5,162 bases of DNA from Roseiflexaceae bacterium (GTDB lineage Bacteria > Chloroflexota > Chloroflexia > Chloroflexales > Roseiflexaceae), in contig JACMIM010000671.1 of the NCBI GenBank assembly GCA_014381165.1, positions 1 to 5,162 of the forward strand, read 5' to 3'. The position numbers and the translations under genes are program-made. Below the pieces are notes generated by a model that saw only the letters and a list, made by a program, of their open reading frames with translations, was not told the DNA's origin and made no database searches. This document shows, piece by piece, positions 1 to 5,158 of this stretch (positions are counted from its first letter, which is position 1; each line of letters opens with the position of its first letter).

Positions 1-2
1 AG

Positions 3-50
3 GGCGGCGAGAGCCTGACGACGTTTGAACGCGAACTGATTGTCATTTGA
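3..50 (+). CDS. 3' end of an upstream gene, possibly scpA (partial)
   Basis: An open frame enters from the left edge and ends at TGA 48-50, giving the tail GGESLTTFERELIVI. Only 15 residues are visible, so no domain can be assigned. ScpA is suggested because scpA usually lies directly before scpB, and ScpA proteins often end in a short Phe-acidic-hydrophobic tail similar to FERELIVI. Both points are inference. The other two forward frames also stop within the first 30 bases, so this is the longest open frame at the edge, but a noncoding explanation is not excluded. The gap to the scpB start is about 158 nt and is mostly the octamer array, so the two genes are not tightly overlapped as scpA-scpB often are. 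Confidence 0.4.
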   Translation, partial: GGESLTTFERELIVI

Positions 51-82
51 CCGTGTGACAAAAGGCCAAGCAACCCAACGCT

Positions 83-202
83 CATCTTGTCATCTTGTCA
101 CCTTGTCACCTTGTCACCTTGTCACCTTGTCACCTTGTCATCTTGTCACCTTGCCATCTTGTCATCTTGCCATCTTGTCACCTTGTCATCTTGTCACCTT
201 AT
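83..202. repeat. Tandem 8-bp repeat array, 15 units
   Basis: Fifteen head-to-tail octamers occupy exactly 120 bp. Units starting at 99, 107, 115, 123, 131 and 179 read CACCTTGT. Those at 83, 91, 139, 155, 171 and 187 read CATCTTGT. Those at 147 (CACCTTGC), 163 (CATCTTGC) and 195 (CACCTTAT) vary further. Every difference is a transition, mostly C/T at unit position 3. No forward frame contains a stop in the array; all three read the same Cys-His-Leu-Val-Thr-Leu-Ser-Pro-type octapeptide cycle. The reverse strand has TGA stops. The array ends 6 bp before the scpB ATG. It lies between genes and is most likely a noncoding simple-sequence repeat; any role in scpB expression is unproven. Confidence 0.95.
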
Positions 203-208
203 CGCACA

Positions 209-748
209 ATGGACGAACACCTCTCACTCACCACTGCCACGCCGCCATCCACCGCCCAGCTTGTCGAGGCGCTGCTGTTTGTGGCGGGTGAGCCAGTGAC
301 ACTTATTCAGCTTGCCAAGGCGCTTGAGCTTGCTCCTGATACCGTCGAGGCTGCCCTCGACACACTCGCCGCGCTGCCTGGGCGTGGCGTCTGTGTGCAG
401 CGCCTGGGCGATCGGGTGCAGCTTGTCTCGACACCAGCGGCAGCGGGAGCAGTTGAGCGCTTCTTGGGAGTGCAGGCCAGCGCGCGGCTGTCGGCGGCGG
501 CACTGGAGGCGCTGGCGATTATTGCGTACCGCCAGCCGATTACGCGCGCCCAGATCGATGCAATTCGCGGCGTCGATTCGGGCGGTGTGGTGCGGGCGTT
601 GCAGGCGCGCGAACTGATCGCCGAGGCCGGGCGACTCGATACGGTGGGTCGGCCTATCCTGTATGCGGTCACTGATCAGTTTATGCATCAGTTTGGGCTG
701 ACCAGCTTGGCCGAACTCCCAGCGCTCGAACTGCCAGCGACCGCATAG
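209..748 (+). CDS. scpB: Segregation and condensation protein B (ScpB)
   Basis: ScpB is the winged-helix (kite) subunit that dimerises and binds ScpA in the SMC-ScpAB condensin complex, which compacts and segregates the newly replicated chromosome in the cytoplasm. The 179-residue product matches the usual family length. The first winged-helix region is about residues 15-75 (AQLVEALLFVAGEPVT). The second, about 93-160, carries the strongly conserved ScpB run ALEALAIIAYRQPITRAQI (98-116) followed by IRGVDSGGV, then VGRPILY (146-152) and FGLTSL (162-167). ATG 209 is chosen because it precedes the first family-like residues. An in-frame TTG at 95 would add 38 residues made almost wholly of the octamer repeat. 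No Shine-Dalgarno sequence precedes ATG 209; the upstream bases are pyrimidine-rich repeat. dnaA lies 487 nt downstream across the putative origin. The function is confident; the exact start is less so. Confidence 0.93.
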   Translation: MDEHLSLTTATPPSTAQLVEALLFVAGEPVTLIQLAKALELAPDTVEAALDTLAALPGRGVCVQRLGDRVQLVSTPAAAGAVERFLGVQASARLSAAALEALAIIAYRQPITRAQIDAIRGVDSGGVVRALQARELIAEAGRLDTVGRPILYAVTDQFMHQFGLTSLAELPALELPATA

Positions 749-756
749 CTAGACCC

Positions 757-765
757 TGTGGATGA
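757..765 (-). promoter_or_regulatory. DnaA box, one mismatch (TCATCCACA)
   Basis: The + strand reads TGTGGATGA, whose complement differs from TTATCCACA only at position 2. It lies 9 nt after the scpB stop codon and is the leftmost box of the cluster. Confidence 0.6.
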
Positions 766-826
766 CAAACAGATTGCAATTACGCTTATAGTTGATACAG
801 CGGTTTCGCTGAATAGCACTGTTTAT

Positions 827-835
827 CTATCCACA
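827..835 (+). promoter_or_regulatory. DnaA box, one mismatch (CTATCCACA)
   Basis: Differs from TTATCCACA only at position 1. Its start is 20 bp from that of the next box in the same orientation, close to two helical turns, which could allow side-by-side DnaA binding on one face. Confidence 0.65.
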
Positions 836-846
836 GCTTGTCCAGC

Positions 847-868
847 TTATCCACAAGCTTGTGGATAA
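847..868. promoter_or_regulatory. Two perfect DnaA boxes forming a 22-bp palindrome
   Basis: A perfect TTATCCACA at 847-855 (+) and its exact inverse at 860-868 (-) are separated by AGCT (856-859). The whole 22 bp is a perfect inverted repeat with AAGCTT at the centre. The two boxes face each other with a 4-bp gap. No T-run follows on either strand, so it is not a typical terminator. It is the strongest DnaA-binding candidate in the window. Confidence 0.88.
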
Positions 869-946
869 CAATTGATGCTAGGCCTACGATCAGTTAGCCC
901 CTTCTAGTGCGAAAAATCTGAGATTCGACAACAGAGATAGCTTCTG

Positions 947-955
947 TTATCCACA
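947..955 (+). promoter_or_regulatory. Perfect DnaA box (TTATCCACA)
   Basis: Exact consensus, 78 bp after the palindromic pair and the last strong box before the dnaA promoter. A short inverted repeat (AACAGA 930-935, TCTGTT 943-948) overlaps its first two bases. TAAACAGTAGTT follows soon after and contains a weak trinucleotide pattern (AGTAGT). Confidence 0.85.
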
Positions 956-1035
956 TGTTAAACAGTAGTTGCTCGACATATCATGTGGTCAAGTATACAA
1001 ACCACCCTATCACTACCCGTATGCGAACACCCACG

Positions 1036-1059
1036 AGTATAAGCAATCATAATAGAAAA
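1036..1059. other. AT-rich segment, candidate DNA unwinding element
   Basis: 19 of 24 bases are A or T in a genome segment whose coding parts are GC-rich. It lies between the last strong DnaA box and the dnaA promoter, where a duplex-unwinding element would be expected. This rests on composition and position only; no characteristic 13-mer repeat is evident. Confidence 0.35.
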
Positions 1060-1074
1060 CGCCAGCTTTGTAGC

Positions 1075-1103
1075 TTGAAAACTTAGCCACGATCGAGTAT
1101 GAT
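1075..1103 (+). promoter_or_regulatory. Predicted sigma70-type promoter of dnaA
   Basis: TTGAAA (1075-1080; 5 of 6 to TTGACA) and TATGAT (1098-1103; 5 of 6 to TATAAT) are separated by exactly 17 bp. Transcription would start near 1110 and give dnaA a leader of about 125 nt. A weak DnaA-box-like sequence (TTAGCCACG, 1083-1091, two mismatches) lies in the spacer, so DnaA binding there could repress its own gene; that part is speculative. Confidence 0.6.
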
Positions 1104-1223
1104 CGCCTTTGTCACATAAAGTCTCCTGCATCACTACCACGCTAGACACAACTGCCGGTGCTTAGTTATCTTCGATTATCCAGCGCGCCCATAGCAGGGC
1201 GTACTCTATAGCTGTGCTTTTTT

Positions 1224-1228
1224 GGAGG
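1224..1228 (+). promoter_or_regulatory. dnaA ribosome binding site (GGAGG)
   Basis: GGAGG sits 7 nt before GTG 1236 and fixes that codon as the dnaA start. A run of six T (1218-1223) precedes it, and a small 5-bp hairpin (CGCCC/GGGCG, 1186-1201) lies upstream in the leader. Confidence 0.9.
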
Positions 1229-1235
1229 ACGACAC

Positions 1236-2888
1236 GTGAACTTAGCCAAAATCTGGTCGGCGACGCTTGGAACAATGCAAGTCCAGACATCGCGACAAGA
1301 GTTCAATACCTGGCTGCGAGTCGCCTCGTTGCTCTCGATTGAAAATGGAACGGCCACCATTGGGGTGCCAAGCACGTTCTACAAAGAGGGGTTGGAGAAC
1401 CGCTACATCGGGCCGCTGCGTGAGCTGTTGAGTGATCTGGTCGGCTTGCCGGTGCTTGTACGAGTGGCGATAGCTCCAACCCAGATGACCCGGGCTGACG
1501 TGCGGCTGGCCCCGCGTGAGCACGGGCAGGACAGCGTATCTATGGAGACGCTTGATGACCAACCAACGGAACGGCGGCCCCCCTCGAGTGGGTATTACGG
1601 CGGCGGCGCGGCCAACTGGCCCCCTGAACCCAGTGGCGATGGCGGCAGCGCCGCAGCGCACCCAACTTCCTACACCAATGGCAGCGGCAGCACGCTTGGC
1701 GGGTTCGCTGGGGGCAATGGCTATGCTAGCGGCGTGCAGAACGGTGGCTACCCCGGCGCTGCCAGTAACAACTATGGTGGCGCGCCCACAGCGGTCAACT
1801 CCTATGATCGGCGGGCAGTCCAGCAGCTCGACCTGACGACGGCAATGCGCTCAGGCATGCTGAACGCGCGCTACACCTTTGATCGCTTTATCGTCGGCTC
1901 CTCGAACCGGCTGGCATCGGCGGCTTGTATGGCGGTAGCGGAGCACCCCGCTCAAGCCTACAACCCGCTGTTTCTGTATGGTGGTGTCGGCCTGGGTAAA
2001 ACCCACTTGCTCCACGCGATCGGCAACCACGCGCTCGACCGCGATCCTGAAATCAATGTCTTATACATTACATCTGAGAAGTTCACGAACGATCTGATCA
2101 ACGCGATTCGCCGCCAGCAGACCGAGGAGTTTCGCTTGCGCTACCGGGGCATCGATGTGTTGCTGATCGACGATATTCAATTTATCGCCGGTAAAGAATC
2201 GACCCAGGAAGAATTCTTCCACACCTTCAATGCGCTCCACGCCGCTGCCAAGCAGATCGTGATCTCGTCGGATCGCCCGCCCAAAGCTATTCTGACGCTT
2301 GCGGAGCGGCTGCGCTCGCGCTTTGAGTGGGGGCTGATCGTCGATGTCCAGACGCCCGATGTCGAAACACGCACGGCCATCCTGCGTACCAAAGCCGAGA
2401 CGATGTCGACCTTGATTCCAGCCGAAGTGCTTGACTTTCTGGCCCACCGCATTCAGTCGAATATCCGCGAACTTGAAGGCTGCCTGAACCGGGTCGTCGC
2501 GTATGCACAAATGACTGGCAGCACTGTCTCGATTGAAACGGCGACCAGCGCACTGACCGAGCTGCTCGATACCACGCGCCGCCGCCGCCTGACCGCCGAC
2601 GCGATTCTCAAGGAGGTGGCCGAGTTCTATGGTATCGATCTGCGTGCGCTGCAAGGCCGTGGGCGCAGCCGCAATGTGGTTATCCCGCGCCAGGTGATCA
2701 TGTATCTGCTACGCGAAGAAACTGACTCCAGCCTGATGGACATCGGGCGCTTTCTTGGTGGCCGCGACCATACGACGATTATCTATGGCTGTGATAAAAT
2801 TGGCGAAGAGGTCAATACCAACGCGCGGCTCCGGCAGGAAATCATGACCATCCGCGATCGATTGTACCAGGGCGGAGCTGCGAAGTAG
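1236..2888 (+). CDS. dnaA: Chromosomal replication initiator protein DnaA
   Basis: DnaA is the AAA+ ATPase that binds DnaA boxes at oriC, forms an ATP-dependent filament, melts the origin and helps load the replicative helicase. The product has 550 residues, longer than the roughly 450-470 usual for the family. Domain I (about 1-85) begins NLAKIWSATLG and includes the Trp-Leu helix region EFNTWL. Domain II (about 95-205) is an extended low-complexity linker. Domain III (about 209-430) contains Walker A GGVGLGKT (249-256), Walker B VLLIDDIQF (308-316), sensor 1 SSDRPPK (344-350), the arginine finger in RLRSRFEWGL (Arg362) and sensor 2 in NIRELEG (Arg411). Domain IV holds the basic loop GRGRSRNVVIPRQ and the DnaA signature GGRDHTTIIYG (508-518) that contacts the box. 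All key residues are intact. Start GTG 1236 is supported by GGAGG 7 nt upstream. dnaN, which usually follows, is not next. Confidence 0.98.
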   Translation: MNLAKIWSATLGTMQVQTSRQEFNTWLRVASLLSIENGTATIGVPSTFYKEGLENRYIGPLRELLSDLVGLPVLVRVAIAPTQMTRADVRLAPREHGQDSVSMETLDDQPTERRPPSSGYYGGGAANWPPEPSGDGGSAAAHPTSYTNGSGSTLGGFAGGNGYASGVQNGGYPGAASNNYGGAPTAVNSYDRRAVQQLDLTTAMRSGMLNARYTFDRFIVGSSNRLASAACMAVAEHPAQAYNPLFLYGGVGLGKTHLLHAIGNHALDRDPEINVLYITSEKFTNDLINAIRRQQTEEFRLRYRGIDVLLIDDIQFIAGKESTQEEFFHTFNALHAAAKQIVISSDRPPKAILTLAERLRSRFEWGLIVDVQTPDVETRTAILRTKAETMSTLIPAEVLDFLAHRIQSNIRELEGCLNRVVAYAQMTGSTVSIETATSALTELLDTTRRRRLTADAILKEVAEFYGIDLRALQGRGRSRNVVIPRQVIMYLLREETDSSLMDIGRFLGGRDHTTIIYGCDKIGEEVNTNARLRQEIMTIRDRLYQGGAAK

Positions 2889-2889
2889 A

Positions 2890-2935
2890 TTCAGCTTGCA
2901 GAACGCTGAACTGAACGGCTGCCGTGCTCGCAGCC
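2890..2935 (+). other. Two small hairpins just after dnaA
   Basis: TTCAGC (2890-2895) pairs with GCTGAA (2905-2910) over a 9-nt loop, and GGCTGC (2917-2922) pairs with GCAGCC (2930-2935) over a 7-nt loop. Each has a perfect 6-bp stem. Stems this short can occur by chance; they are notable only as part of a row of hairpins that continues at 2945 and 2981. Confidence 0.35.
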
Positions 2936-2944
2936 ACATTCACT

Positions 2945-2978
2945 GTGCGGGTCAGGGGGAATTCCCCCAGACCCGCAC
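2945..2978 (+). terminator. Large near-perfect hairpin after dnaA, probable terminator
   Basis: GTGCGGGTC (2945-2953) pairs with GACCCGCAC (2970-2978). After a single A/A mismatch the inner arms GGGGG and CCCCC flank AATT. Apart from that mismatch all 34 nt form one inverted repeat. It lies 57 nt after the dnaA stop and 45 nt before the SDR start. No T-run follows, so intrinsic termination is uncertain. It could equally be an mRNA-stabilising structure or a dispersed palindromic repeat. Confidence 0.65.
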
Positions 2979-2980
2979 CC

Positions 2981-2995
2981 CGTTTCAGAGAAACG
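2981..2995 (+). other. Short hairpin ahead of the SDR ribosome binding site
   Basis: CGTTTC (2981-2986) pairs with GAAACG (2990-2995) around an AGA loop. It starts 3 nt after the large hairpin and ends 16 nt before AAGGAG of the next gene. The stem is only 6 bp and may be incidental. Confidence 0.3.
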
Positions 2996-3011
2996 TTGTT
3001 GCTGAAGCCCC

Positions 3012-3017
3012 AAGGAG
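3012..3017 (+). promoter_or_regulatory. SDR ribosome binding site (AAGGAG)
   Basis: AAGGAG lies 6 nt before ATG 3024 and supports that start codon. No clear sigma70 promoter is seen in the 135-nt gap after dnaA, so readthrough from dnaA is possible. Confidence 0.85.
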
Positions 3018-3023
3018 CGTAGT

Positions 3024-3734
3024 ATGACTGAGCTTTCTGGCAAAGGCGCAATTGTGACTGGCGGGGCCGGCGCACTTGGTGCGGCAGTCGTCGAGCAGCT
3101 GCTGGAGGCGGGTGCGGCGGTGTTTGTGCCCTACGAAGATGCTGCCCACTTCGCCCGGCTACGTGAACGTTTCAGCGACCCACTGTTAAGCGGCGGCGTG
3201 CTCGACCTGACCGACGAAGCGGCGGTGGCGCGTGGCTACCGCAATGTGGCAGAACAGCTTGGCGGCGTCGATATTTTGGTCAACATTGCTGGCGGTTTTG
3301 CCGGCGGCAAGCCTGTGCATGCAACGGCGTGGCAGGTTTGGCAGCAGCAGCTCGACGTGAATCTAAAGACGACGGTGCTTTCGTGCGCAGCTGCGGTGCC
3401 ACTGATGCTTGCGCGCGGCGGCGGTGCGGTAATAAACGTGGGCAGCCGCACGGCACTCCAGCCTGGCGCAAACATGGCAGCATATGGCGTGGCCAAGCGT
3501 GGCGTGCTCGGCTTGACCGAGGCGCTGGCAGCAGAGCTACGCGACCAGCACATCACTGCCAATGCTGTACTTCCCAGCGTGATCGATACTCCGGCCAATC
3601 GCGCGGCCAACCCCGGTAGCGACTATAGCGATTGGGTGCAGCCAGCTGAAATCGCCCGCGTCATTCGCTTTCTGGTTGGCCCGCACGCCCGTGTGATCAG
3701 CGGCGCGGCCATTCCCGTGTACGGTAGGGCCTGA
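3024..3734 (+). CDS. SDR family NAD(P)-dependent oxidoreductase (classical type, FabG-like)
   Basis: This is a soluble Rossmann-fold oxidoreductase that should use NAD(H) or NADP(H) to interconvert a carbonyl and an alcohol; the substrate cannot be told. The 236-residue product is near the classical SDR length of about 250. The cofactor-binding glycine motif is TGGAGALG (12-19). NIAG (87-90) replaces the usual NNAG. The catalytic tetrad is complete: Asn113 (DVNLKT), Ser141 (NVGSRTA), and Tyr154 and Lys158 in YGVAK. LPSVIDTP (183-190) matches the conserved Pro/Thr-Pro segment after the active site, and the C-terminus SGAAIPVYG is typical of the family. There is no clear Asp at the end of the second strand, so cofactor preference is open. 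It is probably not functionally tied to dnaA. It faces the NERD gene tail to tail. Confidence 0.93.
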   Translation: MTELSGKGAIVTGGAGALGAAVVEQLLEAGAAVFVPYEDAAHFARLRERFSDPLLSGGVLDLTDEAAVARGYRNVAEQLGGVDILVNIAGGFAGGKPVHATAWQVWQQQLDVNLKTTVLSCAAAVPLMLARGGGAVINVGSRTALQPGANMAAYGVAKRGVLGLTEALAAELRDQHITANAVLPSVIDTPANRAANPGSDYSDWVQPAEIARVIRFLVGPHARVISGAAIPVYGRA

Positions 3735-3795
3735 AACGACGGAAGGCACAGGTAGGGCGGCTCGCGAGCCGCCCCTACCTGTGCCTTCCGTCGTT
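3735..3795. repeat. 61-bp near-perfect palindrome between convergent genes (likely bidirectional terminator)
   Basis: The left arm (3735-3764) and right arm (3765-3795) are exact inverse complements except for one extra C in the right arm (within the CCCC at 3772-3775). The arms meet at CTCG/CGAG with no loop. It begins directly after the SDR stop and overlaps the first-strand copy of the NERD stop codon by 2 bp, so it fills the whole intergenic gap. Such a structure would end transcripts from both sides, although no T-run follows either arm. The GC-rich core (3752-3778, centred on GGCTCGCGAGCC) resembles palindromic repeats I recall as dispersed in Chloroflexota and some other genomes; that is memory, not a search. 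Confidence 0.85.
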
Positions 3796-5158
3796 AGCGT
3801 GTGACGGAAACCAGCCACTGGGCCTTGCCGAAGGGCTGGTCTTGGAGTGTGATCAGCAGTGTAGTAGTGTCCGGGCTGATTGGGCGGCTGATGGTGGCCA
3901 CGCCGCGTGCCTGCATCTCCGGCTCGGCGCGAATCTCGGCGGGCTTGGAAGCAGCCTCGTCGAGCATATAGGTCGCGCCATCTTCGTCGGTGATCGCAAA
4001 ATTCGTATTCGTGGTTGGCAGCACCGCTGTTTCGTCGAACATGTTATTTTGCAGGCTCCAGGTGATGTCGATCGTATCGCCGCAGAATGAGATTTCCTCC
4101 AGCGTCACAACGACATCTGGCTTGAGCGCGGGCGGTGCGCCCTCGACGCCCACATTTTGCCACTCCGCGCTGGTGCGGTCACGCTTGCGGCCAATCCACT
4201 CGAACACCGAACTGCGGCAGTCGCTCTGGCCTGCTGCGCCGGCGTAGCTGTCGAACGCGCCACCAAGTGGCCCCTCAGTTCCGACGATGATCGGCGCAGC
4301 TTGGTCGGCCAGCGGTGCGGGCGTGGCGGGGCGAAACAGGTAGCCGGCGGCCAAGACCAGCGCCAGCAGTGCGAAACTGACGGCTGCACGGCCTGTCCAG
4401 GTGCCGAGTGCCGCACGCACGCGCACAGGCAGCGAGCGCGGCGGCGCGGGTGGCGCTGGAGCCTGCTCGACTACCACTGCCAATGCGGGTGCGACTGGCT
4501 CCGGCTCCGGTGCGATGAACTCATCTGGCACTGTTTCCCAGCTTGGCACCGCCCCAGCGATCAGCGTGTTTACCTCGCCCCAGCGCGTCAGATGCAGCAA
4601 CTCGGGGATGCGCTGCATCTCCTCATCGCTGAGATCGATCTCCGAGGAGCGCTCGATCACAAGGTAGGTCGGCAGTTCATCTAGGCCCTTCATCTCGACT
4701 TTCCAGTCGATCTCGACCTGCGAGCCTTCTTGGATGGTCGGCGCAATCACGACCACCCGCTTGCAGGTACGAAAGTCGACTGCAGAGGATTTATTGGCCG
4801 AAAGGAATTCGCCGCGCTTTTCGTTGAGAAAGTTGATCAGGCTATAGTAGTAGGAGATGACCTGATTGTAGGGATTTTTGCGCCCAGGATTGAGGCGCTT
4901 GCGCATGCCGTTGGTGCTCTCGACAAACCACGGCCCGTTGACATCGCCAAAGACCTTGCCATCGACTTGCTTGAGTTCGATGATAAAGATCGCATCTTGT
5001 TTAATAATCACAAGATCGATCGCACGCCCGCCAACACTGAAGTTGGCCAAAATGAGGTAGAGCCCATCAAGGCGCTCTAGTCCATTCGCCAGTGCCACGA
5101 TCGCTCGTCGCTCGTTCGAGTGCTCGGGTTTTTCGCCAATCCAAACTTGAACTGCCAC
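3794..5158 (-). CDS. Membrane-anchored NERD-domain (nuclease-related) protein
   Basis: The N-terminal part (about 1-140) is a NERD domain of the PD-(D/E)XK nuclease-like fold. Visible candidates for the active-site set are Glu16 (SNERRAIV), Asp48 (RAIDLVII), Glu61 and Lys63 (IIELKQ) and Gln99 (NPYNQV), so the fold looks catalytically intact. Residues 141-210 are a less distinct helical region. A Pro/Ala/Glu-rich linker (about 216-240) leads to a basic stretch (RSLPVRVR) and one transmembrane helix (about 256-275), which by the positive-inside rule puts the nuclease part in the cytoplasm. The outer part (276-454) looks beta-rich, with VVVTLEEISFCGDTIDITW (349-367) and ITDEDGATYMLD (389-400), somewhat like DUF4352-type domains; Cys314 and Cys359 could form a disulfide. 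The start is GTG at 5158, but the frame is open to the window edge, so the true start may lie outside. The biological role is unknown. Confidence 0.85.
   Translation of the reverse strand: MAVQVWIGEKPEHSNERRAIVALANGLERLDGLYLILANFSVGGRAIDLVIIKQDAIFIIELKQVDGKVFGDVNGPWFVESTNGMRKRLNPGRKNPYNQVISYYYSLINFLNEKRGEFLSANKSSAVDFRTCKRVVVIAPTIQEGSQVEIDWKVEMKGLDELPTYLVIERSSEIDLSDEEMQRIPELLHLTRWGEVNTLIAGAVPSWETVPDEFIAPEPEPVAPALAVVVEQAPAPPAPPRSLPVRVRAALGTWTGRAAVSFALLALVLAAGYLFRPATPAPLADQAAPIIVGTEGPLGGAFDSYAGAAGQSDCRSSVFEWIGRKRDRTSAEWQNVGVEGAPPALKPDVVVTLEEISFCGDTIDITWSLQNNMFDETAVLPTTNTNFAITDEDGATYMLDEAASKPAEIRAEPEMQARGVATISRPISPDTTTLLITLQDQPFGKAQWLVSVTR

Larger units (their letters stand above)
749..1235. other. 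oriC: Putative chromosomal replication origin (oriC), scpB-dnaA intergenic region
   Basis: This 487-nt stretch has no convincing gene and is visibly richer in A+T than its flanks. It contains three exact DnaA boxes TTATCCACA (847-855 +, 860-868 -, 947-955 +) and two with one mismatch (757-765 -, 827-835 +), all within about 200 bp of the scpB stop. An AT-rich segment (about 1036-1059) and the dnaA promoter follow. Clustered DnaA boxes next to dnaA with an AT-rich unwinding region are the standard bacterial origin layout. Assignment as oriC is inference: the same boxes could act only in dnaA autoregulation, and genome-wide GC skew would be needed to separate the two. Confidence 0.8.

Noticed and set aside
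83..202. CRISPR array
   Set aside because: Units are 8 bp in direct contact with no spacers, so it is a simple tandem repeat.
40..299. Open forward frames through the octamer array (TTG 40 and 87 starts)
   Set aside because: The array is open in all three frames by its composition. These frames have no ribosome site, give only repeat peptides, and run briefly into the other frames of scpB.
224..688. Long reverse-strand and alternative-frame open frames inside scpB
   Set aside because: They overlap a clear ScpB coding frame, and their products are Arg/Ala/Ser-rich shadows with no family features.
984..992. DnaA-box-like TTGACCACA (-)
   Set aside because: Two mismatches at core positions; listed only as a weak possibility and not counted as a box.
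969..999. Alternative promoter TTGCTC ... TATACA
   Set aside because: Poor -35 element and a 19-bp spacer; the promoter at 1075-1103 is much better.
958..1149. 63-codon reverse-strand frame in the putative origin
   Set aside because: It has no recognisable domain and lies across the DnaA-box / promoter region. It is more likely chance in noncoding DNA.
1176..1184. DnaA-box-like TTATCCAGC (+)
   Set aside because: The CACA end is broken by two mismatches in the part most important for recognition.
1242..2654. Several reverse-strand frames within dnaA
   Set aside because: They are antisense shadows of a complete DnaA gene with all motifs intact on the + strand.
4157..5080. Forward-strand frames opposite the NERD gene
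   Set aside because: They lack domains and ribosome sites, while the reverse frame shows a coherent NERD domain, linker and membrane helix.
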